In this document: positions 22,662 through 35,150 of the stretch, piece after piece
How the letters are laid out: each line of letters opens with the position of its first letter
Numbering within the stretch: position 1 is the first letter of the stretch
Assembly: GCA_007115705.1 (NCBI GenBank)
Contig: QXEO01000434.1
Coordinates: 682,001 to 746,000, forward strand
Length of the DNA: 64,000 bases
Source: Dactylis glomerata
Taxonomy: Eukaryota > Streptophyta > Magnoliopsida > Poales > Poaceae
Reading direction: 5' to 3'
Translations under genes and position numbers: made by a program
The notes under the pieces: generated by a model
The model's database searches: none
What the model was told of the DNA's origin: nothing
Seen by the model: only the letters and a program-made list of their open reading frames with translations

Positions 22662-25600
22662 TGCTTCATTTTTTCTTTTGTTTCCTTCAATTTCTTGATC
22701 ATTTTATTTTTATTATTTTGTTTTGTGTAGTTTGCCGTATGGTGGGACTAGAGCAGCAACATTAATTCCTCTTTGGGGTGTGTCACAACCATGCAGCGTT
22801 GCAAGTACACCAAGTATTAGAGAAAAATTCTGTGTGAACAAATAAAATCGATCACCTAATAATGCGACATGAAAACTTACAATAAAAAATACAAAATCAT
22901 ACATGTTTACAAAACTAAGCTACCCCACGCTACAAATTTCTGTGAGTTGTTTGCATGGAATAAAAAGTGAGGAACTTCTTTAAGTTCTATTTACATATAA
23001 TCTACTATATTACATTGTAGGATAACAATCTATATTGCAAAACTTTGCTAATGATTATTCTTTCAATGTTAATCAAACTGGTTTTGGATCCTATATAGCC
23101 AATTATGTCATTAAGGAAAAGATACAACGATATAATAATGAGGCTATGATACCATCTAAGCTTGGGGATGTATGGATACCAAAAATACTGATTGATGTAG
23201 GGAAAGAGTCACATCATGGTATATTAAACTTGGGATCAAGTGTTAACATTCTCTCTGAAGAACTATATGATTTGCTTGATCTTGACAAGAAAATAGAAAA
23301 ATGTGACATTGATTTATATCTCGCTGATGATTATACTAAGAATGCCTTAGGTAAAATTTATAATGTTATGATTGAACTCCATATGACTTTTGTACCTATT
23401 GACTTTATTATTATGGACATGAGGAGCAATACCTTAATGCTATAATCTTTGAAAGACTTTTTTTTAGAACTACGGGTGCAATTCTTGATTCTAAGTAAGG
23501 GAATGTGAAATTCCAATTACCACTTTCCAAGGAAGGAGGTGATTGTTCAGAAGTAAAAGTGCCATCATGATACTTGCCCACCTTGAAAGAAAAAGGTATG
23601 AAGCCTAGCTATATGGCTAAAGCGCTTTACGGGAGGTAACCCTGTAGTATTTACTTTTTTCAGTTTTGTTCTCATTGCTCTGGAAAGAGAGTAATTTCTT
23701 TTGTGTTTCCTTTTTGTCTCTTTGCTGTAGAAATAAAGTTTGTTTTAGTGTGTCTACTGTAGAAAAAATAAAGTGCTAAATTTTACCCATCTTGGGTGTT
23801 TTAAGATTGCAATACTTATTCGGAGTTTTTGAAATCTGCGCAACTTTTTCTGGTGCACGAAATTCCTATTTTTGTCCATAACTCCTATGGACCTGCGAAA
23901 TTTAATGATGTTGCAACATTTCATCCTCTACATTAAAAAAATATAGCAAAAATTTATGACATGTATAAGGCGGCGAAAAAAATTCACCAAGCTGCTGTTG
24001 TTTTTATTTGCAGATTCTCTCTTTTTTGTTTCTAGCATTTGTTTGAGTCTCAAGATGATTATTTTTTTGTCTTTTGATATTTTGTGAATGTTGGCAACTT
24101 AATATACTCTCTGGAAACCTTGCAACAAAATTATTTCAGGTTTTTCTTTGTAGAACATATATTATATTTGTGCCCTTTAATGTCAATCATTCTAGAAAAG
24201 AGATGGGAAATAGTTTTATGGTGAAGTTTTTTCAAAGGGAAGGAATAATCATCGAGCAAGAAGTCATCTAAGTAATGGACAACACCATAAGATTGGGGAT
24301 TCCCCATGGCAACCCCCTAGACCTATCAACACCTCGGTCTGCATACTATTTTTGCCTTGTTTTTTTAGCACCATTTTACAATTGCATAAACTTGGAGCGT
24401 CTGTGTCTAGTTTTTAATTTTCATATTTTGTTTTGAATAAATAGATCACCACTACCTGTAGGTATACTTTATATTTATTATTTATGAGAAAGCTACTAGA
24501 GAAAAATAAAATTTAAGTTGTCAATGAAAGGGAGATAGCAATGCAAGTAATGCTTATGTTCTATGCTTCATGTGCTTTGATTGAATAGTAATTTGCTACT
24601 ACCGTATTTAGTGCTATTTCTTATTTGTGCATTGATGGTTAACTTTTAGTTACTTAGTTTATTAATAAATATGTTGTATTATGTACATTATGCATGCTTG
24701 TGACATTATACATTTGCAATGCCTAAGAAAAGAAAATGAAAAAAAAGAACAAGCAAAGACTTGTATATCCGAATACCTTGAGCCATACTTCTCCACAAAA
24801 TCTCCACCATTACCTACCTATATAGCAAAAATGTTATTGTAAATGTAGTATATGTGTGATGTCTTTGCATTCAAAATTATACATCTTTTTATTGTGCAAT
24901 TTAAAGCTCATGGGAAAGTAGCAGTCCACGGTGGAGTTCATTTATATATGTAAGTTGCATGTTTGACAGTTTATTAGTTGGGGTTAAGTTAAACCATGCA
25001 GCCATGGAACAAGACTTTCAACACTGCACCATATTTAAGTTGTTGTCATACACCTTGGGTTATGCATGCCTTTTCGATGTGAAATGAGTGGGGGTTATCA
25101 TGCTAAAGATTCGAGTGTGCATATTTGTTAGAGAAGAGCATTGGGCCGCTAACCAGAAAAAATGCTTAATCATGGTAGAAATGGCAGTATGGACTTCCTC
25201 ATTAGCTTAGACAAGTTTAATTTACTATTCAGTTGGTACTTTAAGAGTTTATTTGTCCATTGTCCTGTCGTCCCGGTATGTATTGCCTTTGAAAAAAGAT
25301 AAAATCCAAAAGCCACTGTGAAAGAGCATTTCCTGAGTAAATAATATTTTGTTGTTTGTTGTCAACACTCGAGTTATTAACCTTGTGTTTAAATGTGAAG
25401 GTTATATTGGTTAATGCTTGATGGTTATCGGCCCCTCAAAAGTAAAAAGAAAAGATTGAAGCAACAAAGACCTATATTTTTGGTTGTATAATTTAAGTCT
25501 CTGAACTATCAAGAGGGGTTCCTCGATGAAAAGCTGGGGTGAAATCATTTTGGTACAAAATACTCTTGCACCCCTTTACAATTTGTTGGAGAGAACTCTT

Positions 25601-25767
25601 TAGAAATCTTGTTGTTGAAGATTTTCTGGGCGGAGACTCCGACCCTTCGAACCGAAGACTCTGACCTCCCAGACCGGAGACTCCAGCTAGAGAATCTGGC
25701 CTCCCAAACTCAATTTTCACCCGAGTGGTGCAAGCCTCTGTAGTCGGTTTGGAGTCTCTGAGGAGCC
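22662..25767. other. Degenerate retroelement relics, no intact gene
   Basis: About 3.1 kb, mostly AT-rich. It contains a plus-strand protease relic (23035-23520) followed by a CGCTTTACGGGAGGTAACCC segment (about 23620-23640) of the kind found after gag/pro frames in related Triticeae elements. The last part (25500-25767) has short degenerate repeats of a GGAGACTCCGACC-like unit. Element boundaries could not be fixed. Confidence 0.55.
23035..23520 (+). pseudogene. Gypsy retropepsin fragment
   Basis: The frame at 23035-23445 reads through SYIANYVIKEK, PSKLGDVWIPKILIDVGKE, ILNLGSSVNILSEELYDLL and IELHMTFVPIDFIIMDM, the protease region of Athila-type non-autonomous elements. Beyond a frameshift near 23445 the match continues (FFRTTGAILDSK) up to a stop. 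The active-site Asp-Leu-Gly is Asn-Leu-Gly, so the enzyme would be dead in any case. Confidence 0.75.
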
Positions 25768-27379
25768 TGATGGCGTGTAGATGACCGCCCAGTTGGGAAC
25801 CCCAAGAGGAAGGTATGATGAGCACAGCAGCAAGTCTTCCCTCAGTATGAAACCAAGGTTTATCGAACTAGTAGGAGAAAGAACCAACTTCCGAAGGTTG
25901 ATGCTCGCTAGCTTCGCGACAGCTCTGGACAATTTATATATGGCACCTCGTCCAGGGCATAGCTTTGCACCAGCAGCAACGTGGAACCTGCACACAACAC
26001 AACCAAGTACTTTGCCCCAACTTACAGTGAGGTTGTCAATCTCACCAGTTTGCTGTAAACAAAGGATTAAGCGTATCGTGGTAAATGATAATAGTTTGCA
26101 AGAATGTAAATAAAACGAGTAAATGGTAAACGTTAATAACAATGTAAAAGAATGGACTGGGGTCCACAGTTCACTAGTGATGTCTCTCCATAAGATAAAT
26201 AACATGCTGGGTAAACAAATTACAGTTGGGCAATTGATAGAATAAACCAAGCATACAAATGTCATGAGGATCACTATGACATTCACTTGGGCATTACAAC
26301 ACACATAGACCATAATCCAACTACATATGTGACTAATAATCCACCCGCCGGATGTCATCCGAGCAACCGTTGGGTATTAAGTTGCAAGCAACAGATTATC
26401 GCTTTAAGCAAAGTGTGTAATGTAAACAATACAAATGTCCTTGAACACAAGATTGTTGTTTTCTCCCTAGTAGCAAGAGCACATCTACAACCTTAGAGGT
26501 TTCTGTCACTCCCCCAGATTACTAGAGGCGTGAATCCACTATCGAGCATAAATACTCCCTCTTGGAGTCAATAGCATCTACTCAGCCAAGATATCTACTA
26601 GCAACGGAGAGCATGCAAGATCATAAACAACATAGAGATGATAAATCGATAAATCAACTTGACAAAGTATCAATATTCATCGGATCCCAACAAACACAAC
26701 ATGTAGAATTACACAATGATGATCTTGATCATGATAGGCAGCACACAAGATCTAAACATGAAGCACATGGAGGAGATGACAACCATCTAGCTACTGCTAT
26801 GGACCCGTAGTCTAAGGTATACTACTCATGCATCACTCCGGAGGCAGGAATGGTGATGAAGAAGGCCTCTGGTGGTGATTCTCCTCTCCGGCACGGTGCC
26901 AGGAAGAGCTTCTGGACCCTCCCGATCTTGTGTCGACGACGGCGGCGGCTTGAAGTATGTTTCGTGGAAAATGATCGGGTATTTAGGTTTTCCTCTCCGA
27001 CGAGAATATATAGGCGGAAGGGCGGTGTCAGGAGGTGGGCCAGGCAGCCACACCACCTGGTGGTGCGAGCCAATTGTAGGCCGCGCCACGCTATGGTGAG
27101 CCTGGCCCCTGGCTCCCTCCGTCTCTGCTGTGGACTTCGTCTCTTGTCGGGAAAATAGGAACTTCGGCTTTTGTTTCGTCCAATTCCAAGAATATTTCCT
27201 GTGTAGCTTTTTTGAAACGCAAAAATAGTAGAAAATAGGGACTGGCACTGTGGCATCTCGTTAATAGGTTAGTTCTGGAAAATGCATAAAAATGCGACGA
27301 AGTGTAACAAAACACGAAGCAAATGGTGTATAAATAAGCATGGATCATCAAAAATTATAGATATGTTTGAGACATATCA
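25768..27379 (-). repeat. LTR (3' end) of the partial Athila-type element
   Basis: Bounded by TG (25768) and CA (27379), and followed at 27380-27396 by AGCATCCCCAAGCTTAA, the complement of a polypurine tract. Its element-orientation start TGATATGTCTCAAAC resembles TGATACGTCTCAAAT at 31757. Confidence 0.82.
27004..27014 (-). promoter_or_regulatory. Putative LTR TATA box
   Basis: Minus-strand CCTATATATTC lies just upstream of a GC-rich leader-like segment in the LTR. Its position matches the CCTATAAG box in the related LTR at 32128-32137. Confidence 0.5.
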
Positions 27380-28785
27380 AGCATCCCCAAGCTTAACTCC
27401 TGCTCATCCTCGAGTAGGTAAGTGATAACAAAACAATAATTCTTGAGGTGACATGCACCAACACAATCTTGATCAACGATGTAAAGCATTGAGTGCTGAG
27501 ATCAAAGTACTTAAAACATGGGCATAAGAGACATAATCTTGACAATAAAACTTAGCAACCATGTTATAACATGAAAAGTAACACAAACAAAACATCATGA
27601 GTAATAAAGCATTGAAAGTCAAGTGTGTGTTTCAACCATATAGAAAAACATAGCAAAGTGGTTTTCAGCTTGTCCTTCATGGAATAGCAAAACATAAATG
27701 CATAGGACACCTTCAAGTTTAAGAGGGAGACTAGATACAAATAATTCAAGAACAAGCAAAACCATAATCATGAATCAATCAATAATAAATTTTGGGACTA
27801 TGCACATTAAACTCAGAATGACAACTATGCTCTCTTAGACAGTGCATAAAGGTAGAAGGTGGAGACTCAACATAAAAGTAAAAGAAAGGCCTTTCGCAGA
27901 GGGAAGCAGTGATTAAACATGTGCTAGGGCTTTTCATTTGTAAAACAGAGAGATAAAAATCTGTTTTGAGAGGTGGTTGTTCTTGTCAATGACTGGCAAT
28001 GGGGTTCTTACTATCTTCCATACTAAGCAAGTTTTTGAGAGAGAGATTGGCACTTTGGTGCTCTTTTATAAAGCTTGGCACTCCTCCCCACTTTTCCTTT
28101 CACAAACCATGGCTAACCGATTCCATCGGGTGCCCACCAACTTTCACATACCATGGAGGAGTGCCTTTTTTTTCTTTTTTTTCTTTTTTTTTTCTTTTTT
28201 GGAATAAAACAATATGGAAGATAGCAAATCTGACCACTACGTCCCCATGAGCTGAAAACAGTGTCACAAAATGAGAAGTATTTTGAAGGTCTTTTGAAAG
28301 GTAGCACATGAAAATTTACTTGGAATGGCTTGCAAATACCATGCATAGGAATTTATAGTGGACTCATTGGAAAACTTTGGTTTTTGGGAGTTGGATGCAC
28401 GAGAAGTAGTCCCTCTCAGTACAAAATGAAGGCTAGCAAAAGACTGGGAGCGACCAACTAAGAGAGCAATAACGGCCATAGTCATGCATAGTGACAAAAC
28501 ATCATTAACCGAAGCATAAAGTGGTATCACAAGTCAAAAACCAAATGATCATAGAGGCTTATGGCGACTTGGTAAAGTCAAACATGTTGTAAGAATGCGC
28601 CAAGTCAACCCAAATAAAGTATCAAAGGAGAAACCACAATAATATGGTCCCATATAATAAAAACAACGCATGATTCTTTCAAAGGCACATTAAGCAATCT
28701 CAGTCATTTGAGACAAGTCATGCTACAGTAAAAACTACTAAGCATACTATCAAAATAACATCAAGCGTGACATGCAAAAGTCTAA
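27380..28785 (-). other. Internal untranslated region of the partial Athila-type element
   Basis: No credible frame. 27840-28560 parallels 14250-14900 of the complete element, including the CATGGCTAACCGATTCCATC stretch and the GGCACTCCTCC / GGAGGAGTGCC inverted arms (about 28077 and 28157). Confidence 0.7.
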
Positions 28786-28788
28786 GGT

Positions 28789-29546
28789 ATTTATTTCGGT
28801 GAAACCTTTGCTCCCGTTGCTCGTCTTGAATCAATTTGTATGTTGCTTGCATATGCATCTCATCATAACTTCAAACTTCAACAAATGGATGTTAATAGTG
28901 CATTTATTAATGTTCCTTTAAATGAATTGGTGTTTGTGAAGCAACCCCTAGGATTTGAGAACCCTAAATTTCCTAACCATATTTACAAACTTGATAAGGC
29001 GCTCTATGGACTTAAACAAGCTCCATGTGCGTGGTATGAGCACCTTAAAGAGTTGTTGGTAGACCGTGGGTTTGAAATTGGGGTAATTGGTCCCACTCTT
29101 TTTACTAAGAAGGTTAATGGGGAGCTTTTCATTTGCCAATTATATGTTGATGACATTATATTTGGTTATGCTAACAAAGCTTTCAATGATGAGTTTGCTA
29201 AGGTCATGACCGACAAGTTTGAGATGTCTATGATGGGTGAGTTGGAGTTCTTCCTTGGATTCAAAGTGAAGCAATTGAAGGGAGGGACTTTTGTTAATCA
29301 AGCCAAATATACCCAAGACACGCTCAAGAGATTTGAGATGATTGGAGGCAACAGTGCAAAGACTCCTATGCCCACAAAGGTTAATCTTGATTTTGATCCT
29401 AATGGTAAAGAAGTGGATCAAAAACTCTATCATTCTATGATTGGATCCTTGCTTTATCTTTGCGCATCTAGACCGGATATTATGTTAAGTGTGGGAGAAT
29501 GTGCATGTTTTCAAGCCACAACAAAGGAAAGCCACTTAGTTGTGGC
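28789..29546 (+). pseudogene. Copia reverse transcriptase fragment
   Basis: An open segment begins at FGETFAPVARLESI and runs through MDVNSAFINVPLNELVFVKQP, ALYGLKQAPCAWYE, the catalytic block YVDDIIFG, and YHSMIGSLLYLCASRPDIM. This is the Ty1/Copia reverse transcriptase order. It is cut at both ends: the left edge abuts Athila-type internal sequence and the right edge is interrupted by an LTR at 29547. Gag, protease, integrase and RNase H are absent. The frame has no internal stop, so the fragment is not very old. Confidence 0.85.
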
Positions 29547-31036
29547 TGATATCCCATAAGTATAGGGGATCGTGTGTAGCCTTTTCGATAAGTAAGGGTG
29601 TTGAACCCAACGAGGAGCTAAAGGTAGGATAAATATTCTCTCAAGTTCTATCAACCACTGATACAACTCTACGCACACTAAATGTTTGCATTATCTAGGA
29701 AATAAAACTAGAGCAACAATACGGGTATGACAGATAGCTTTGCAAGATAATAAATACAAGAAAGTAATTGTTAGTTCTGCAGCAATAAAATATACTAAGT
29801 AACCATAAACTAACAGTACCATGAGTGTGGAAAAGTGGTGGTAATAGTGGTGGCTTTGTCCAAGTTCAATTAGCGAATAAATCGGGTTCATTGTCTTTGA
29901 TGCAGTTTTCTATGTGGGAGAGGCTAAATATACATGCACTTCACTACTTGGAATTACAAGTACTATCTGATTAGATTGTTAGAAAGCATCCACAAATACT
30001 AACAATTCATTAAGGTTTCCCCAACCATAGCCTTAAGTTAATGGTCCTCTTACTCCCATACGTGCAACGTTCTGGTTTGCGTCCTCAGGTTTCTGTCACT
30101 CCGGCAGAACTTCCCCCTTCCTCTTACACATACTAAAAACACTATGATGTTTAATCCATGTGCGCACAAATATAATGGACACCAAAGGACTGTACCATGT
30201 CAACATACAACTCTAGTGAACCAAACACATTCAACCAAGCAATCAAAAGACAAATAAACTACACAAACATGACATAGATCATAGGATTATAACTTATAGC
30301 ATCGAGCACCATGTTTACATAGGATGGTACAGAGGTGTCTGGGAGGATGAACCACTAGATACAAGGAGGAGTTGGTGATGGAGATGGCGGTGAAGACGAT
30401 GAAGAGGGCAGCGAGAGGCGCAGGGCAGCGGCGGCGCGGGGAGCTCCTTGCCTGCCGCCTGCTTCATGGGGGAGCGCCGCCCCTTAGCCCCCTTCCTTCA
30501 TGGCTTCTTGGGAGCCCTCTCCCATGGAGATGGGATCCATGGGGGAGGAAAAAATGTGGCTTTTGGTGGCTGAAATTCGTGGGTGGAGGAGTCTCCCACG
30601 AGTTAGGTTTCCTCCCTTTATATAGCTTCTTGGATTTCCATCACCCAATCTAGGGTTGCAGTGGATCAGGCTTATCTCGGCTATCCGGACTCGGAATTAG
30701 TTAAACTTTATATCTAGAACGTTCCTCATGAAATTTCAACAACTTTGTAATTGGGGAGTTTTCTGTTTGACGCCATCCTCGACATGTAACGTGACCATCT
30801 TCGAAAAAAGTTCTGGGACAGATTTCTGGAAAGTCCCGATTTGACTCCAACAAGGTTTCCTCTTGTATTTCTTGGTAATTCCTACACATCAAAGTGTAAA
30901 ACAAGAACATTGTGCACTTTTGCAACTATTAGTAGGTTAGTCCAAATAAATCATAAACTTTATATAAAAACAAGTGTCAAAAGCATAATATTAGCATAAA
31001 GTCATCAAAAATTATAGATACATTATGGACGTATCA
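29547..31036 (-). repeat. LTR (3' end) of the second partial Athila-type element
   Basis: About 1,490 bp from TG to CA, ending GGACGTATCA next to ACATCCCCAAGCTTAG, a reversed polypurine tract. A GC-rich segment occupies 30360-30560. Confidence 0.82.
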
Positions 31037-31756
31037 ACATCCCCAAGCTTAGTTCCTGCTTGTCCTCAAGTAGGTAAACGATAAAAACAATATAATTTTT
31101 TAGGTGACATGCAACCAACATAATCTTGATCAAGTCAATGTAAAGCATTGCAAGCTGAGATCAAAGTACTCTAAACATGAGCATAAAAGATATAATTCTA
31201 ACAATAGAACTTAGCAACCATGTTACAGCATGAAAAATAACACAAACAAAAGATCATGAATAATAATGCATTAAAAGTTATTTGTTTGTTTGAAGCATAG
31301 AGAAAACATAGCAAAGTGGTATTCAGCTTGTCCCTCATGGAATAGCAAAATATAAATGCATAGGACACCTTCAAAATTTAAAGGGTGACTAGATACAAAT
31401 AATTTGAGAACAAGCAATACCATAATCATGAATCAATCAATAATAAATTTTGAGACTATGCACATTATACTCAGAATGACAACTATGCTCTCTTAATTGG
31501 TGCATAAAGATAGAAGATGAAGACTCAACATAAAAGTAAAAAAGAAAGGCCCTTTCACAGAGGGAAGCATGGATTTAACATGTGCTAGAGCTTTTCATTT
31601 GTAAAACAGAGATAAAAATTGTTTTGGGTGGTGGTTGTTCCTGTCAATGAATGGCAATGGGGTTCTTGCTATCTTCCATACTAAACAAGTTGAGAGCGGT
31701 TCCGAGTATTGAAAATAGGCATTTACATGCTCTTTTATAAAGTTTGGCACTCCTCC
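29547..31756 (-). mobile_element. Second partial Athila-type element: 3' LTR plus internal fragment
   Basis: The LTR (29547-31036) begins TGATATCCCATAAGTATAGG and is related to the complete element's LTR (TGATGACCCACAAGTATAGG). A polypurine tract follows, then about 720 bp of internal sequence related to 27380-28080. It is interrupted at 31756 by another element's LTR, within the CTCCTCC arm of the shared inverted repeat. Confidence 0.8.
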
Positions 31757-33393
31757 TGATACGTCTCAAATGTTTCTATAATTTTTTATGCTCCATGCTT
31801 GTTTACACACCATTTGCTTTCTGTTTTGTTACACTTCGTGGCGTTTTTATGCATTTTCTGGAACTAACCTATTAACAAGATGCCACAGTGCCAGTTCCCT
31901 GTTTTCTGTTATTTTTGTGTTTCAGAAAGTTACACATGAAATATTCTCGGAATTGGACAAAACAAAAGCCGAACCTCCTATTTTTACCGAAGCTTCACGA
32001 AGACCAAAGATGAGATGGAGGGGGGGGGGGCAGGGGCTAGCCTCACCACCAGGGGGCGCGGCCCAGCCCCTGGCCGCGCCCACCTGTGGTGAGACCACCT
32101 GGTCCCACTTCTGACGCTGCCCCTTCGCCTATAAGTTCCCCTCGACGGGAAAAACCTAGGGGATGGATCTCTTTTCCACAAAACATTCTGCAAGCCACCG
32201 TCGTCTCCGTCGCGAGATCGGGAGGATCCAGGAGCTCTTCCTGGCACCCTGCCGGAGAGGGGAATCCCTGCCGAAGGCCTTCTACACCACCATGGTCGCC
32301 TCCGGAGTGATGTGTGAGTAGTCTACCTTGAACTATGGGTCCATAGCAGTAGCTAGATGGTTGTCTCTTCCACCATGTGCTTCATGTTTAGATCTTGTGA
32401 GCTGCCCTACATGATCAGGATCATCTTTATGTAATCTTACATGTTGTGTTTGTTGGGATCTGATGAGTATTGGTACTATGTGATGTTGATGTGCTGAATA
32501 CATATCTTATGTTATCTCTATGTTGTTGATGATCTTGCATGCTTTCCGTTGCTAGTAGCTATCTTGGCCGAGTAGATGCTAGTAACTCCAAGAGGGAGTA
32601 TTTATGCTCGATAGTTGGGTTCATGCCTCTATTTAATCTGGGGGAGTGACAGAAACCTCTAAGGTTGTAGATGTGTTGTTGCCACTAGGGAGAAAACAAC
32701 ATTCTTGTGTCCAAGGACATTTGCTTTGTTTACATTACGCACTTTGCTTAATGCAATTATCTGTTGTTCGCAACTTAATACTCAAGGGGTCCTCGGATGA
32801 TTCCCGAGAGTGGATTTTTAGTCATAGATACAGTTGGATTACGGTCTATGTATTTTGTCGTAATGCCCAGAGTGAATCTCATAGTGATCCTCATGATGTA
32901 TATACATTATCTTTGCTCTATCAATTGCCCAACTGTAATTTGTTTACCCAGTATGTGTTATTTATCTTATGGAGAGACACCACTAGTGAACTGTGGACCC
33001 CGGTCCAATTTCCTTTACATAGCTTTACCATTTTACTATTATTCGCTCTGTTTACTTTCTTGCATACTATTATCCTTTTACCACTCGATACGCTCAATCC
33101 TTTGTTTACAGCAAACCGGTGAGATGGACAACCTCATCGTAAGTTGGGAGCAAAGTTCTTGGTTGTGTTGTGTGCAGGTTTCACGTTGCTACTGGGGGAA
33201 GACACGCCGATGAGCAGTTGTATCTGGCGCCCTTGTCCGGAGTGTCGTGAAGCTAGCAAGCATCACCTTCTGAAGTTTGGCTTTCTCCTACTGGTTCGAT
33301 AAACCTTGGTTTCACAACTGGGGGAAGACTTGCTACTGTGCTCATCATACCTTCCTCTTGGGGTTCCCAACGGGCTATTACTACACGCCATCA
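31757..33393 (+). repeat. 5' LTR of the plus-strand Athila-type element
   Basis: Starts TGATACGTCTCAAATG, ends ACACGCCATCA. Carries a GC-rich inverted segment (about 32050-32085) and a TATA-like box at 32128. Confidence 0.88.
32128..32137 (+). promoter_or_regulatory. Putative LTR TATA box
   Basis: CCTATAAGTT followed by a GC-rich leader, at the position expected for the promoter of this LTR. Confidence 0.5.
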
Positions 33394-33403
33394 AGCAGTT
33401 TTC

Positions 33404-33421
33404 TGGCGCCGTTGCCGGGGA
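33404..33421 (+). other. Primer binding site, complementary to tRNA-Asp
   Basis: TGGCGCCGTTGCCGGGGA, the exact complement of the tRNA-Asp 3' end, 10 bp after the LTR end at 33393. Identical to the site used by the complete element at 21117-21134. Confidence 0.9.
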
Positions 33422-33554
33422 GAAAGAAGACTTCTGCAAGGGGAGTCTCTCACGCACAATCTTTTACTTTGTTTTTGTTTTGTTTTATTTTATTTTTGCT
33501 TGCATCGTTTTATCAAAAATACAAAAAAATAGTTTCTATTTCAAGTTGATTTTT

Positions 33555-34417
33555 ATGTCTAGTTTAGTTGCTACTACTATGTCGCCTGAGGAAATGATCT
33601 TCACTTTCAAACAAAAGAGTGAGGAGAGTTTCAAAGAAGCTTGGTCTAGAATTTATGTTGGCATGGAAAAACTGAACCGAAAATGACTTTGAGTTTGCTT
33701 CTTAGTAGCTTTTACTTTGGTCTTGCTCTTCGTTATAGATATGCTTTGGATGCTATAGCAGAAGGAGATTTCCTTCATTGTGATGGAGATCAAGCTTTCA
33801 ATATTATAAAAAAGTTGATTACAATTTATAGCATGCCAACTGATTTTGATTCCTCTCTTGTGAGCATTTTTGCTAGACTTAATACTCTTGAGACTCACAC
33901 TGCTTGTTTGAATAATTGCTATAGTACTTTGCGCGAGTATTTTGATTATGTGCCAACAAATTCCGAACCATCAAGTTGGTTCCCCACGGTTAAAAGCACC
34001 ATTAGTGGTGAAACTTTTCATGCTCATTGTGATATTATGTCTGAATTTTGTCTTATGCCAAAGGATGTTTATGAATCTTTGAGTCTTTGGAAGCTTTCTG
34101 AGGGAGGAGAAGGAATATCTCTTACTAATAATGCCACTATATTTCCCATTGTAATAGCTGAAGGAGTATTTACAAAAGTCCTTGGAAAAATGGTATCTAC
34201 TGATTATCTTGTTATTGAATGTGTAGGAAAAGGACAAATCGCGCTTGGAAGATCTCTACTAAAGCTCCTGGGCGCCACTATAGATGTGGGAAAATGCACT
34301 ATAAAGTTCACTACTCCACCTTGCAATAATTATGTCTTTCCTAGAGTTAAGAGCACAGGTAAGAGAGCAAGGCGTAAGGTATCCGTTGATCTTAATGCCT
34401 CATTTGATAATACTTGA
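33555..34417 (+). pseudogene. Gag/protease-like reading frames of the plus-strand element
   Basis: The first frame, from ATG at 33555 to a stop at 33684-33686, encodes a gag start (MSPEEMIFTFKQKSEESFKE). A second frame opens at an ATG overlapping that stop (ATGA at 33683) and runs to 34417, continuing gag (LSSFYFGLALRYRYALDAI) and then a protease-like domain (CDIMSEFCLMPKDVYESL, IALGRSLLKLLGATIDVGK). The usual Asp-Ile-Gly is Asp-Ile-Met, so the protease is probably dead. The break may be a 1 bp frameshift or a natural stop/start overlap. Confidence 0.7.
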
Positions 34418-35150
34418 TTTGCACTTTCTGCACCTAGCTCAAAGGCGTTAAAGAAAAGCACTCTTGGGAGATATCCCATTGTTTTATTTTCAGTATTTTT
34501 TCTTTTATTTGAGTCTTGGAAGTTATTACTACTGTAATAACCGCTCCTTATCCTTTTTATTTCGTTGTTGTGCCAAGAAGAACCTCTAATTTGAGTGAGG
34601 TAAGATTTGGGGAAGTTGCTGTCCTGAAACAGATTTTGGTGCTGCACCGTAAAAATTCATGAAAATTCTCAGAATATCTTTTTGACCTGAGACTTCTTGT
34701 GCATATGCCCCAGGTTATATCCAAACTTTCATTAGTTTTGCACTTTTCGATTTTAGCAACAGAAGGTCCTCGAAAAAATCGACCTTTGTCAGCTGTTCTG
34801 TTTTGACAGATTTCTACCACTATTTGTGTTTGCCTCTCGATCGCTTTCTTTTTGAGTTCTTTTGATCACGAAACTTTTAAGGAAGTTGCTATAGTTGTAT
34901 ATGCTTTATATGTGGTATTTTTGAGTTGAAACCTGAACCAAAAAGGGTTGATTTACTATTATGCTTATGCTAACGTTGCTAATAGAATTGTGTTAAGTTT
35001 TGTATGAAGGAAGTTTTCAAGTGTAGGGATTGGAGAATGATGAGTTGAGATGAAGAATGGACAAAAGCTCAAGCTTGGGGACTCCCATGTCACCCCAAGA
35101 AATATCCAAGAGGTACAAGCGTCAAAGCTTGGGGATGCCCCCGAGGCACC
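34418..35150 (+). other. 3' untranslated internal region of the plus-strand element
   Basis: T-rich sequence without a frame. It ends in CAAGCTTGGGGACTCCC / AAGCTTGGGGATGCCCCCG repeats (35078-35145) of the type found near the 3' end of related elements. Confidence 0.65.

Larger units (their letters stand above)
25768..28785 (-). mobile_element. Partial Athila-type element: 3' LTR plus internal fragment
   Basis: The 1.6 kb LTR (25768-27379) starts TGATGGCGTGTAG on the plus strand and is related, in reverse, to the plus-strand LTR at 31757-33393. It is followed by a polypurine tract and about 1.4 kb of internal untranslated sequence, cut off at about 28785 by a Copia fragment. The gag-pol part and 5' LTR are not in the window. 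Confidence 0.8.
31757..35150 (+). mobile_element. Plus-strand Athila-type non-autonomous element (5' part)
   Basis: It has a 1.64 kb 5' LTR, a tRNA-Asp primer site, gag and protease-like frames and a long 3' untranslated part. It is cut at 35151 by a Tat-like LTR, and the 3' LTR is not in the window. No RT or integrase follows the protease-like segment, so the family itself appears non-autonomous, like the short WHAM/Sabrina-type elements of Triticeae (family name inferred). Confidence 0.8.
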
